Shown here: piece after piece, positions 17,079 through 25,286 of the stretch
Position numbering within the stretch: the first letter of the stretch is position 1
Layout of the letters: every line of letters begins with the position of its first letter
Assembly: GCF_000381885.1 (NCBI RefSeq)
Contig: NZ_KB907221.1
Coordinates: 62,001 to 126,000, forward strand
Source of the DNA: Actinomadura atramentaria DSM 43919
Lineage (GTDB): Bacteria > Actinomycetota > Actinomycetes > Streptosporangiales > Streptosporangiaceae
Direction of reading: 5' to 3'
DNA: 64,000 nt
Position numbers and translations under genes: made by a program
Notes under the pieces: generated by a model
What the model saw: only the letters and a program-made list of their open reading frames with translations
What the model was told of the DNA's origin: nothing
The model's database searches: none

Positions 17079-18394
17079 CGGTCCCTCACCCCCTCCAGGT
17101 GGCGGCGGACCAGGCGAGCGGCGGCCAGGCCGCTGCGCACTGCGCCCTCCATGGTGTCGGGCCAGCCCGTGTCGGTCCACGCGCCGGCCAGGAACAGGCC
17201 GGGGGCGCGGGTCGCGGCCCCCGGACGCGGCGCCCCGCAGCCGGGGCGCTGGCGGAACGTCGCCCGCCGCTCGCGCGTCACGAACAGCTCGCGCAGGCGG
17301 GCGTCGCGCGCGGCGGGCAGCAGGCGGCGCAGCTCGGGCTCGAACACCGCGCGCAGCTCGGCGACGGGGCGGTCGATCCAGCGGTCCGCCGCCGACACCG
17401 ACACCGCGAGGTACTGGCCGTCGGCCAGGCCGCTCGGTCCCGTCCGGTCGAACATCCACTGGACGGGCGACCCGACGGCGGCGGCGAACGGCAGGTCGAG
17501 GACGCGCCGGTCGAACACCGCGTGGACGTTGACGATCGGGCTGGCGTCCAGCTCGGGCCAGCGCAGCGGGTCGGGCAGCGCCTCGGGCGGCAGCAGCCGG
17601 GCCGCCGCGCGGTGCGGGACGGCGACGACGACCGCGTCGGCCGCGATCGGGACGCCGTCCACGACGACCTTCGGGTCGGCGGTGACGGCCTCGACCTTGG
17701 CCCGCAGCCGGACCTCGCCGCCCGCCGCCTCGATCCGCCGCAGCGCCGGGCCGCCGTGCAGGTCGCCGAGCGGGACGGCGGGGACGCCGATGTCGGCGGC
17801 GTCGGGGCGGCCGAACAGCGCGCGGCGGCACACCAGCGCGGACAGGCCGAGTGCGGCCTCATCCACCTCGGCGTTCAGCGACGCGGTGATGAACAGCCCC
17901 CACAGCGCCTCGCGGGCGAGCGCGCTCTGCCCGCGCGCGGCCAGCCACGGCCCGGCGGCGACGTCGTCCAGGGACGGGTCGGCGGGGTCGAGGCGGCGCA
18001 GCGCGGCGGACGCGCGGACGGCCCGCAGCCGGTCGCGGACGGGCAGCGGCGCGTAGCGGGCGAGCGCGGGCAGCAGGTGCAGCGGGCTCGGCAGCGGGGC
18101 GCGGCGCAGCCGGGCGGCGGGCCCGCCGGGCTGGAGCACGGTGACGTCGAAGCGGTCCTGGACGTCCGCCCTGTCCGCGACGCCGAGGCGGTCGAGCAGC
18201 CCCCGGTAGGCGGTGCAGCAGCGCAGGAACACGTGCTGGCCGTTGTCGATCGTCAGATCGCCGCGCCGGAACGAGTGCGTCGCGCCGCCGAGCCGGGGCC
18301 GGGCCTCCAGCAGCGTGACGGGCACGCCGCACTCCTGGAGCGCGACGGCGGCGCTGATCCCGGCGAGGCCCCCGCCGACGACCACGACGCTCAA
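17075..18394 (-). CDS. hpnE: Hydroxysqualene dehydroxylase, FAD-dependent (HpnE)
   Basis: 439-residue amine-oxidase/phytoene-desaturase-like flavoprotein. The FAD-binding N-terminus is VVVVGGGLAGISAAVALQE, followed by LLEARPRLGGATHSF and DNGQHVFL; the C-terminal FAD motif is LAGAWTDTGWPDTMEGAV. HpnE reduces hydroxysqualene to squalene, completing the HpnCDE route. The start is TTG 18394, overlapping the hpnD TGA, and there is no better in-frame start before the dinucleotide fold. Its stop overlaps the next start by four bases. Confidence 0.9.
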   Translation of the reverse strand: MSVVVVGGGLAGISAAVALQECGVPVTLLEARPRLGGATHSFRRGDLTIDNGQHVFLRCCTAYRGLLDRLGVADRADVQDRFDVTVLQPGGPAARLRRAPLPSPLHLLPALARYAPLPVRDRLRAVRASAALRRLDPADPSLDDVAAGPWLAARGQSALAREALWGLFITASLNAEVDEAALGLSALVCRRALFGRPDAADIGVPAVPLGDLHGGPALRRIEAAGGEVRLRAKVEAVTADPKVVVDGVPIAADAVVVAVPHRAAARLLPPEALPDPLRWPELDASPIVNVHAVFDRRVLDLPFAAAVGSPVQWMFDRTGPSGLADGQYLAVSVSAADRWIDRPVAELRAVFEPELRRLLPAARDARLRELFVTRERRATFRQRPGCGAPRPGAATRAPGLFLAGAWTDTGWPDTMEGAVRSGLAAARLVRRHLEGVRDR

Positions 18395-19278
18395 CGCTCC
18401 ACCCCCGTCAGCGCCCGCGCCGCCACGACGGCCTTCTGCCAGGTCGGCAGCGACATCCGCGACGACAGCGCGATGGTGGGGCGGTCCGCGATGCGCTCCA
18501 GGAGCCGCCGGTAGATGCCGGACATCGCGGCGGTGCAGGCGGCGCTGCGGCGGTCCAGCATCGGCAGCAGCCGCTGCCCGTCGGCGTACCAGGCGCGGGC
18601 CCGCTCCACCTCGAAGCGGACGAGCGCGTGCAGTTTCTCCGGCGGGTCGGTGAAGCGGCCCGCCGCGTCCTGGTCGAGGGTGCAGCCGAACCGGTCGAGG
18701 GTCTCGGCGGGCAGGTAGACGCGGCCCGCCAGGCGGTCCTCGCGGACGTCCCGCAGGATGTTGGTGAGCTGGAGCGCGACGCCGAGCGCGTCCGCGAGCC
18801 GCCCGGCCTCCTCGTGCCGCTCGGTGCCGAACACGCCGAGCGACAGCCGCCCGACCGTGCCCGCGACCTGGCGGCAGTAGCCGAGCAGGTCCTCGAACGC
18901 CTCGTAGTGGGTGCCGCGCACGTCGCTCTCGCAGCCGTCGATCAGCTCCCCGAACGCGTCGAGCGGGATCGGGTGCCGCGTCGCGGCGTCGGCGAGGGCC
19001 GTCAGCACCGGGTCGCCGCCGAGCGCGCCGAGCCCGGCGCGGCCCGCGACGACGTCCTGGAGGGTGTCCAGCCGCCGCCGCGCGTCGGCCAGCAGCTCCA
19101 GCCGGACGTCGGCCGGGTCCGGGCCGTCGCCGATGTCGTCGATGCGGCGGGCGAACGCGTAGATCGCGCTCATCGCGCGCCGCTTCGGGGCGGGCATCAG
19201 CCGGATGCCGTAGGCGAAGTTGCGCGCCTCGGCCCGGACGACCCGCTCGCAGTGCTGGTAACCGTCGGCCACCGTCAT
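18391..19278 (-). CDS. hpnD: Presqualene diphosphate synthase (HpnD)
   Basis: 295-residue squalene/phytoene synthase family protein. The two Asp-rich sites are RRIDDIGD (about residue 47) and LRDVREDRLAGRVYLPAE (about residue 175), and NFAYGIRLMP near the N-terminus fits HpnD. It condenses two farnesyl diphosphates to presqualene diphosphate, which HpnC then converts to hydroxysqualene. It starts three bases after the hpnC stop, and its own stop overlaps the hpnE start. The tandem hpnC-hpnD arrangement makes the assignment of the two paralogues reliable. Confidence 0.92.
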   Translation of the reverse strand: MTVADGYQHCERVVRAEARNFAYGIRLMPAPKRRAMSAIYAFARRIDDIGDGPDPADVRLELLADARRRLDTLQDVVAGRAGLGALGGDPVLTALADAATRHPIPLDAFGELIDGCESDVRGTHYEAFEDLLGYCRQVAGTVGRLSLGVFGTERHEEAGRLADALGVALQLTNILRDVREDRLAGRVYLPAETLDRFGCTLDQDAAGRFTDPPEKLHALVRFEVERARAWYADGQRLLPMLDRRSAACTAAMSGIYRRLLERIADRPTIALSSRMSLPTWQKAVVAARALTGVER

Positions 19279-19281
19279 CTC

Positions 19282-20142
19282 TCAGCCCCTTCCCAGAGCG
19301 GACGCCCACCCGGCCAGCAGCCGGACCCGGCCCGCGCGCAGTTCCCGGCCGAGCACGTCGTGGCGGCCGCGGTCGAGCGCGGCGAGGGTCGCGCGGCCGC
19401 CCGCGACGTACCCGGCGACGGCGAGCCGCGCCCAGCCGGCGAGCCCGGCCAGCAGCGGCGGCGCGCCCTCGGCCAGCAGCGCGGCGGCGCGGGCGGCCTG
19501 CAGCGCGACGACGCCGCGCAGCCGCGTCGGCGTGTACGGGAGCGCGAGGTCGTCGTCGGTGCAGCCGAACCGCCGCAGGTCGTCGGCGGGCAGGTACACG
19601 CGCCCGCGCGCGTAGTCCTCGCCGACGTCCTGGCAGTGCTCGATGACCTGGAGCGCGGAGCAGACGCGGTCGGAGGCGTCCATCAGCTCCGGCGTGGCGC
19701 GGCCGAAGACGTGCAGGACGATGCGGCCGACCGGCTCGGCGGACAGCGTGCAGTACTTCAGCAGCTCGTCGAACGTCGCGTAGCGGTCGACGACCTGGTC
19801 CTGGCGGTTGGCCTGGATCAGGTCGCGGAAGGGGTCGAGGGGGATTCCGCGGTCGCGGACGGTGGGGGCGAGCCGGCGTAACTGCGGGAGGCGGGGGGTG
19901 CGCCCGGCGGCGACGGCGTCGAGCTCGGCGTCGATCAGGTCCAGGAGTTCGGCGCGGCGCTCGGGCGGGGCCTCGTCGCCGACGTCGTCGACGAGCCGGG
20001 CGAAGCCGTACACGGCGCGCAGGTCGGCGCGGTGGCGGGCGGGCAGGACCCGGGTCGCGACCGGGAAGTTCTCGCGGGTGACGAGCGCGCCGAGCGTCCG
20101 GTCGTGCTCGTCGAAGCTCCAGCTCGGATCGGGGGACGCCAC
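19282..20142 (-). CDS. hpnC: Hydroxysqualene synthase (HpnC)
   Basis: 286-residue squalene/phytoene synthase paralogue and first gene of the hopanoid operon. Motifs are ARLVDDVGDE near residue 55 and EHCQDVGEDYARGRVYLPAD near 165; the N-terminal ENFPVATRVLP is characteristic of HpnC. It converts presqualene diphosphate to hydroxysqualene. I chose GTG 20142: AAAGGA lies six bases upstream and the protein begins just before the conserved region. A promoter candidate sits 40-70 bases upstream, and a TetR gene precedes it on the same strand. Confidence 0.9.
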   Translation of the reverse strand: MASPDPSWSFDEHDRTLGALVTRENFPVATRVLPARHRADLRAVYGFARLVDDVGDEAPPERRAELLDLIDAELDAVAAGRTPRLPQLRRLAPTVRDRGIPLDPFRDLIQANRQDQVVDRYATFDELLKYCTLSAEPVGRIVLHVFGRATPELMDASDRVCSALQVIEHCQDVGEDYARGRVYLPADDLRRFGCTDDDLALPYTPTRLRGVVALQAARAAALLAEGAPPLLAGLAGWARLAVAGYVAGGRATLAALDRGRHDVLGRELRAGRVRLLAGWASALGRG

Positions 20143-20180
20143 GATGTCCTTTCGTCGGTGATCAACACTGTGTGATTCGC

Positions 20181-20209
20181 CGACTACGGCATCGAGGAAA
20201 CCCTGTCCG
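20181..20209 (-). promoter_or_regulatory. Candidate promoter of the hopanoid operon
   Basis: Read on the minus strand: CGGACA (20209-20204), a 17-base spacer, then TAGTCG (20186-20181), a fair match to actinobacterial housekeeping promoters. It lies in the 80-base gap between the TetR stop and hpnC GTG, leaving a leader of about 35 bases. Weak motif; position is the main support. Confidence 0.35.
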
Positions 20210-20222
20210 AGGTATGGACTGT

Positions 20223-20864
20223 CTAAAGCGCGGCGTCCGGCGCCGCGAGGGCGGGCACGACGTCCTCGACGAGGTGGAGCAGCACGTCGCGCAGCAGCGT
20301 CCGGGTCTGCGCGCGGGTGAGCCGCCCGTGCTTGAGCCATTCGCGGGCGGCGGCCTCGGCCATCCCGGAGTAGCCGCGGAACGCCGCGCGGACCTCGGGG
20401 TGCGCGGCGGCGAGCGGGGCGAGGCCGACGACCTCGGTGAGGTGGTCCACGGCGCGGCCGCGGGCGGCGTCCAGGACGCGCTCCAGGTCGGCGTCGCCGC
20501 CGGACGCGGTGAGGTCCAGCGCCCGCACCCACGCGGTGCGGTTGCGGTGCAGCAGCTCCAGCCACGCGTCGAGGCTCCGCTCGATCCGGTCGCGGACCGT
20601 CGCCCCGGCGTCGAAGGCGGGGACGGGGACCGGCGGGATCTCCACCATCCGCTCGACGGCGGCGACGTACAGTTCGCGGCGCGTCCCGAAGTAGTGGTGG
20701 AGCAGGCCGCGGCTCACCCCGGCGGCCGCCGCGATCTCGGCGGTGGACACCGCCTCGTACGGGCGTTCGCCGAACAGCCGCCGCGCGCACGCCAGGATCT
20801 GCTCGCGGCGCTCGTCGGGGCCCTTGCGGACCCGGCGCGGCCGTTCCGTCGCGTGCTCGCCCAT
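20223..20864 (-). CDS. TetR family regulator upstream of the hopanoid operon
   Basis: 213-residue TetR repressor. The N-terminal helix-turn-helix spans about residues 18-65: REQILACARRLFGERPYEA, then STAEIAAAAGVSRGLLHHYF with the usual recognition-helix ending. The C-terminal ligand domain has no recognisable ligand signature. It lies 80 bases upstream of hpnC in the same direction, so it may control or be cotranscribed with the hopanoid genes, but it could instead regulate itself only. An inverted repeat upstream (20940-20960) is a possible operator. Confidence 0.85.
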   Translation of the reverse strand: MGEHATERPRRVRKGPDERREQILACARRLFGERPYEAVSTAEIAAAAGVSRGLLHHYFGTRRELYVAAVERMVEIPPVPVPAFDAGATVRDRIERSLDAWLELLHRNRTAWVRALDLTASGGDADLERVLDAARGRAVDHLTEVVGLAPLAAAHPEVRAAFRGYSGMAEAAAREWLKHGRLTRAQTRTLLRDVLLHLVEDVVPALAAPDAAL

Positions 20865-20939
20865 CGGCCGCCTCCCGTTCCTCCGGCCCGGCGTCCATCA
20901 TGCCGCGCCGGACGCCGCCGGACCTGGCGAGATGTCCTC

Positions 20940-20960
20940 TTCGCGAATGATGCCCGCGAA
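20940..20960. promoter_or_regulatory. Inverted repeat upstream of tetR, possible operator
   Basis: TTCGCG (20940-20945) and CGCGAA (20955-20960) form a 6-bp inverted repeat separated by nine bases, between the TetR start and the tRNA-like gene. TetR proteins often bind such sites near their own start. Arms are short and GC-rich, so chance is possible. Confidence 0.25.
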
Positions 20961-20991
20961 CGTGTCGATCTTCGCTATCGTCTGGCGCGGC

Positions 20992-21064
20992 GGAGCCGTA
21001 GCGCAGAGGTCGTCGCGCCCATGCCGCGAGCTGGAGGACGTCGGTTCGAATCCGACCGGTTCCG
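20992..21064 (+). tRNA. tRNA-like gene with degenerate anticodon arm
   Basis: Most of a tRNA can be folded. The acceptor stem GGAGCCG/CGGTTCC has 7 pairs including one G-T. The A-box-like TAGCGCAGAGG and D stem GCGC/GCGC are intact, and the T arm GTCGG-TTCGAAT-CCGAC is perfect with a good B box. The discriminator is G and no CCA is encoded. The region between D and T arms is only 21 bases, about two short. Its best hairpin (CCA/TGG plus GC/GC with a bulged T) has a 5-base loop CGCGA, with no T33 and no clear anticodon. It may be a decayed tRNA, a tRNA-like RNA, or a gene with an altered anticodon arm; identity is therefore not assigned. Confidence 0.5.
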
Positions 21065-21133
21065 CCCCCGGTCGTCCACGCCGGGCGGCGGCCCGACGCG
21101 CCGCCGTCCCGGCGAGCCGTCGAAGGAGCCCCC

Positions 21134-22504
21134 GTGTCCGCCGAGCCCCCCGCCGGACCGCGGCCGCCGGGGGACGACGAGCTGGCGGCCTGCCTGCGCG
21201 TCCTCGCGCGGGCGCGCGAGGCCGACCCCGACGACCCCGCCTGGACCGAGGTCCACCGCGCCGCCGAGCAGACCCGCCGCGCCGCCAAGAAGGCGCGCCG
21301 GGCCGCGCGGCGCGCCGAGCGCCGCGCGCACGACCTGGCGGCGCTCGCGACGGCCGAGCGGTTCCGCGAGCAGAACCCCTCCCCCGCGCCCGCGCTCGGG
21401 CCGCCGGCCGGGACGGCGCGGCCGGTGCTGCGCGGCGCGCGCGCCTGCTATGTCTGCAAGGAGCCGTACCGGGAGGTCGATTCCGAGTACCACCAGCTCT
21501 GCGCCGCGTGCGCCGAGGAGAACCGGGAGCGCCGCCACGCGCGGTGCGACCTGCGCGGGCGCGTCGCGCTCGTCACCGGCGGGCGCATCAAGATCGGGTT
21601 CCAGCTCGTGCTGAAGCTGCTGCGCGACGGGGCCGAGGTCGTCGTGACGACGCGGTTCCCGCGCGACGCGGCGCGGCGGTTCGCGGCCGTGCCGGACGCG
21701 GCGGACTGGCTGGACCGGCTGCACGTCCACGGGGTGGACCTGCTCGACCTGCCGTCCGTCGCGGGGCTGCTGGAGGCCGTCGAGGCGCGGTTCGACCATC
21801 TCGACGTGCTCGTCAACAACGCGGCGCAGACCGTCCGGCGGCCCGCCGCCTACCACCGCGAGGTGCGCGGGCGGGAGGGCGCGCCGCTGCTCGGCCGCGC
21901 GGCGCGGGTGGACGTCGCCGAATCCGCGCGGGCGGCCGTGCCCGCGCTGATGCCCGCCTCGGACCCGGCGCTGTTCCCGTCCGGCCAGGTGGACGAGACG
22001 GGCGAACCGCTCGACCTGCGGGACCGCAACAGTTGGACGCTGCGGCTGCACGAGATCGACCCCGGCGAATGGCTGGAGACGCAGCTCGTCAACGCGTTCG
22101 CGCCGTTCCTGCTGACGTCGCGGCTGCGCGGCATGCTCACCGCGTCGCCGTTCCCCGACCGGTACGTCGTGCAGGTGTCGGCGATGGAGGGCAGTTTCGC
22201 GCGGGCGAACAAGACCGTCCGGCACGCCCACACCAACATGGCGAAGGCGGCGCTGAACATGCTGGTCCGCACGGCCGCCGCCGACTACGCCGCCGACGGC
22301 GTCCACATGACGGCCGTCGACACCGGCTGGGTGACCGACGAGCGCCCGCACCCGGACCGGGCGGCGCAGCGCGCGGCGGGGTTCCGCCCGCCGCTGGACG
22401 CGATCGACGGCGCGGCCCGCGTGTACGACCCGATCGTGCGCGGCGTGCGCGGCGAACGCCTGTCCGGGGTGTTCCTGAAGGACTACCGGCCCACCGCGTG
22501 GTGA
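21134..22504 (+). CDS. SDR oxidoreductase with Cys-rich N-terminal region
   Basis: 456 residues. The first about 95 are charged and Ala/Arg-rich with a probable helical stretch (repeated RRAAKKARRAARRAERRA-type sequence). Next comes a possible zinc site, CYVCKEPY followed by LCAACAEENRERR (two CxxC pairs, about residues 103-130). The rest is an SDR: VALVTGGRIKIGFQ near residue 145, VLVNNAAQ, and N-M-A-K in place of the usual YxxxK (HAHTNMAKAALNM), so the catalytic Tyr appears replaced. AAGGAG precedes GTG 21134. It is 26 bases upstream of the LRR gene and may belong to that operon. Substrate unknown; the Cys pairs suggest metal or partner binding. Confidence 0.8.
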   Translation: MSAEPPAGPRPPGDDELAACLRVLARAREADPDDPAWTEVHRAAEQTRRAAKKARRAARRAERRAHDLAALATAERFREQNPSPAPALGPPAGTARPVLRGARACYVCKEPYREVDSEYHQLCAACAEENRERRHARCDLRGRVALVTGGRIKIGFQLVLKLLRDGAEVVVTTRFPRDAARRFAAVPDAADWLDRLHVHGVDLLDLPSVAGLLEAVEARFDHLDVLVNNAAQTVRRPAAYHREVRGREGAPLLGRAARVDVAESARAAVPALMPASDPALFPSGQVDETGEPLDLRDRNSWTLRLHEIDPGEWLETQLVNAFAPFLLTSRLRGMLTASPFPDRYVVQVSAMEGSFARANKTVRHAHTNMAKAALNMLVRTAAADYAADGVHMTAVDTGWVTDERPHPDRAAQRAAGFRPPLDAIDGAARVYDPIVRGVRGERLSGVFLKDYRPTAW

Positions 22505-22530
22505 GGGCGCAGGGTGAGAGAGAGAACGAC

Positions 22531-23667
22531 ATGACGCCAGAGCCGATGCCGGTGCGCTGCCCGGCGATCGAGCACCCCGACGTCCCGCCCGCCGACCCGG
22601 CGGCGCTGGCGCCGCTGCTGGACCGGCTGGCGGCGCCCGCGCCGGTCGCCGGGGACGAGGAGTTCCCGGTCGGGACGCTGCGCGCGGACGGCCGCGTCGA
22701 CCTGTGCAAGCAGGGCCTCGGCGCGGACGGCGCGGCGCGGCTGCTGCCGGTCGCCGCGCGGTCCCCGCACGCCGCGCACGTGCTGCTCGGCACGAACGCG
22801 ATCGGCGACGCGGGCGCGCGGGCCGTCGCGGACGCCGTCGCCGCCGGGCACGGGCTGCGGACGCTCTACCTCGGCTGCAACCGGATCGGCCCGGACGGCG
22901 CGGCGGCGCTGGCCGACCGGCTCGCGGGCGACGGCACCGTCCGCGCGCTGTGGCTGAAGCGCAACCCGGTGGGCGACGCGGGCGCGGCGGCGCTCGCGGC
23001 GATGCTGCGCCGCAACGCCGCGCTGCGCACGCTCGACCTGGTGAACACCGGGCTCGGGACCGACGGCCTGCGGGCCCTGGTGGACGCGCTCGTCGCGCGG
23101 GACGCGCCGCTGGAGCGGCTGTTCCTCGGCGGCAACGGCCTCGCGCCGCAGGCCGCGCCGCTGCTCGCGGCGCTGGTCCGGGACGCGGGCGTCCGCGAGC
23201 TGTACCTTCCCGCGAACCACCTCGGCGACGACGGCGCCGCCGTGCTGGCCGCGGCCGTGTCGCCGGACCGGCCCGCGCGGCTCGGCCTCGGCGGCAACGG
23301 GATCAGCCCGGCCGGAGCGGCGGCCCTGGCGGCGGCGCTGCCCGGCCTGGAGGCGCTGGACCTCGGCCGTCCCGCGTCGGAACGGGCGCTCGGCGCGCCG
23401 CCGAACACCACCGGCGACGCGGGCGCGGGCGCGCTGGCCGAGGCGCTGCCGGGCAGCCCGCTGCGGCGGCTGGAGCTGCGGCACACGGGCGTCACCGGGC
23501 GCGGCGCCAAGGCCCTGCTCGCCGGGCTGCCCGAGCGGACGCGGCTGGAGCACGTCGGGTTCGGGCCGGGCGTGCCGCGCCGCGTGAAGCGGGCGGTCGC
23601 GGAGCGGCTGCGGCCCGCCGCGCCGTCGCACCCGGACCTGCGGGCGATCGGGAGCGTCTACCGGTGA
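22531..23667 (+). CDS. Leucine-rich-repeat protein (ribonuclease-inhibitor-like repeats)
   Basis: 378 residues with about eight repeats of 24-29 residues between residues 60 and 350. The repeats read L-x-x-L-x-L-x-x-N-x-I/L-G-x-x-G-A-x-A-L-A, for example LRTLYLGCNRIGPDGAAALA, VRALWLKRNPVGDAGAAALA and VRELYLPANHLGDDGAAVLA. This is the RNH-inhibitor (GALA-like) subclass, a horseshoe scaffold for protein binding. There is no signal peptide, so it is cytoplasmic. GTGA overlap couples it to the ankyrin gene. It is the first of four tightly linked genes ending with a MoxR ATPase and a VWA protein, so it probably serves as a recognition or adaptor component. Exact role unknown. Confidence 0.85.
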   Translation: MTPEPMPVRCPAIEHPDVPPADPAALAPLLDRLAAPAPVAGDEEFPVGTLRADGRVDLCKQGLGADGAARLLPVAARSPHAAHVLLGTNAIGDAGARAVADAVAAGHGLRTLYLGCNRIGPDGAAALADRLAGDGTVRALWLKRNPVGDAGAAALAAMLRRNAALRTLDLVNTGLGTDGLRALVDALVARDAPLERLFLGGNGLAPQAAPLLAALVRDAGVRELYLPANHLGDDGAAVLAAAVSPDRPARLGLGGNGISPAGAAALAAALPGLEALDLGRPASERALGAPPNTTGDAGAGALAEALPGSPLRRLELRHTGVTGRGAKALLAGLPERTRLEHVGFGPGVPRRVKRAVAERLRPAAPSHPDLRAIGSVYR

Positions 23668-25286
23668 GGCTCCGCGACGAGCAGCGCGCGACGCTCGCGG
23701 CGTGGCGGGGCGTCCGCCGGTACGCGGTGCCGCGCCCGATGATCGAGCGGGCGACCGAGCGGCGGCTGGCCGGGGACTGGCGCGGCGCGTGCGCGGCCGC
23801 GGACGTCGAGGTCGCGTTCACGCCGGCGGGGGTCGCGGCCGAGCACGGCGCGGACGTCGCCGAGCGGCTGGCCGACGACCTGCGGCACCTCGCCCCCGAG
23901 CTGCTGCGCTGGCACATGCCGCGCATCCTGCACGGCCGCACGACGCTCGCGGCGGGCGTCACGGTGTACCTCGGGCCGGTCGGGGACGGGCCCGTGCTCA
24001 GCGTCGGGACGCCCACCCAGCCGGACGCGCCGCAGCGGCTCGTCCTGCGCTTCGAGCGCCCCGACCCGGACGCCCGCTGGTACGCCGTCGAGCACTGGCA
24101 CGAGTCGCGGTTCCTGTGGGACGTCCGGCACACCGGTGCGCTGCTGTCGTTCTACGGGGACGGGACGCGGCTGCCGTTCCTGCGCCCGGACGGGACACCG
24201 CTGCCCGACGCCGAACTGCCGGACGCCGACCCCGGCCCGGACGACGTCGTCCGCGCGGCCGAGTGGGCGGCGGGCGACCTGCGCGCGGAGCTGGCCGCCG
24301 CCGGGATCGCGGCCGGGCGGACGGACGACCGGCTGCGCGCCCTGTTCGTCAACGCACCGCTGCTGGCGCGCGAGGCCGGGCGGTACGAGCGCGTGATGCT
24401 CGGCCGGGAGTGGTCGCCGTCGTGGATCGAACGCGGCACCGGCGGGCTCGCGCTGATCCGGACGTCGGGGGCGACGGACCGGCCGCCGCCCTTCCCGCAG
24501 CTCGCCGAGCACCGCTGGACCCACCCGGCCGACGCCGTCCTGCTCCGCGCGGGCCTGCTCACCCCCGACGAGCTGCACCCGCTGCTGCGCGCCGCGTACT
24601 TCCCGTCGCTCGGCCCGGCGGCGGGCCCGGTCGGGCCGCCGCGCCCCGCGCCGCCCGGCCCGGTGCGGGTCCGCTGCCGGGGCGAGTGGCACGAGATCCG
24701 CTCGTCCGGCGGCGGCTTCGCGATGCCGCACACCGAGGACGAGCAGCGCCGCGAGAAGGCGCTGCGCGCGTTCGGCGGCGCGGTCACCGGCTGCTTCGAG
24801 GTCCACGAGCGGTGGCGGAGCGGCACGGGCCGGCTGCCGCGCGCGCTGCGGGACCAGCGCACCGAGCTGTTCCAGCTCGCCCAGCACGGCGACACCGAGG
24901 GCGTGGTCGCGCTGCTGGACGCCGGCGTCGACCCGCACGTCCGCGACGCGCGGCGGCGGACGCTGCTGCACGCGCTCCCGCTGCTCGACCACGAGCGCCT
25001 GCTCCCCCGGCTGCTCGCGGCCGGGCTGGACCTGGAGGCCGTCGACCACATGTCGCAGACGCCGCTCGCGGTCGCCGTCGCGCACTTCGGGTCGCGCGCG
25101 CTGATCGACGCGCTGCTCGCGGCCGGGGCGCGGCTCGACCCGGTGGACGACGAGGAGTGCTCGATCGCGGACCTCATCGACCGCTGGCGCGCCCGCGACC
25201 TGCGAGACCTGCGCGAGCGGGTCCTGAAGGAGCACCCCGACGCCTACGCGGGCTACTGGAAGCACGACGACGAGGACGACGAATGA
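23664..25286 (+). CDS. Ankyrin-repeat protein with long uncharacterised N-terminal region
   Basis: 540 residues. About residues 1-390 match nothing I recognise: W- and R-rich, with blocks such as RWYAVEHWHESRFLWDV and VRVRCRGEWHEI. Residues 395-510 hold three to four ankyrin repeats: TELFQLAQHGDTEGVVALLD, RTLLHALPLLDHERLLPRLL, and SQTPLAVAVAHFGSRALIDA with LLAAGARLD following. The C-terminus is very acidic (KHDDEDDE). No signal or membrane segment. GTG 23664 overlaps the LRR stop, and its TGA overlaps the MoxR ATG. With the LRR protein it gives this operon two repeat-scaffold proteins next to an AAA+ machine. Function unknown. Confidence 0.82.
   Translation: MRLRDEQRATLAAWRGVRRYAVPRPMIERATERRLAGDWRGACAAADVEVAFTPAGVAAEHGADVAERLADDLRHLAPELLRWHMPRILHGRTTLAAGVTVYLGPVGDGPVLSVGTPTQPDAPQRLVLRFERPDPDARWYAVEHWHESRFLWDVRHTGALLSFYGDGTRLPFLRPDGTPLPDAELPDADPGPDDVVRAAEWAAGDLRAELAAAGIAAGRTDDRLRALFVNAPLLAREAGRYERVMLGREWSPSWIERGTGGLALIRTSGATDRPPPFPQLAEHRWTHPADAVLLRAGLLTPDELHPLLRAAYFPSLGPAAGPVGPPRPAPPGPVRVRCRGEWHEIRSSGGGFAMPHTEDEQRREKALRAFGGAVTGCFEVHERWRSGTGRLPRALRDQRTELFQLAQHGDTEGVVALLDAGVDPHVRDARRRTLLHALPLLDHERLLPRLLAAGLDLEAVDHMSQTPLAVAVAHFGSRALIDALLAAGARLDPVDDEECSIADLIDRWRARDLRDLRERVLKEHPDAYAGYWKHDDEDDE

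Noticed and set aside
19282..20142. HpnC and HpnD interchanged
   Set aside because: The ENFPVATRVLP N-terminus and the EHCQDVGED block fit HpnC for the first gene, and the NFAYGIRLMP start with DVREDRLAGR fits HpnD for the second.
20992..21064. Possible selenocysteine tRNA because GGCGGAGCCG pairs with CGGTTCCGCC over 10 bases
   Set aside because: The normal 7-bp acceptor plus 5-bp T stem fits better, the variable region is too short for tRNA-Sec, and no UCA anticodon is present.
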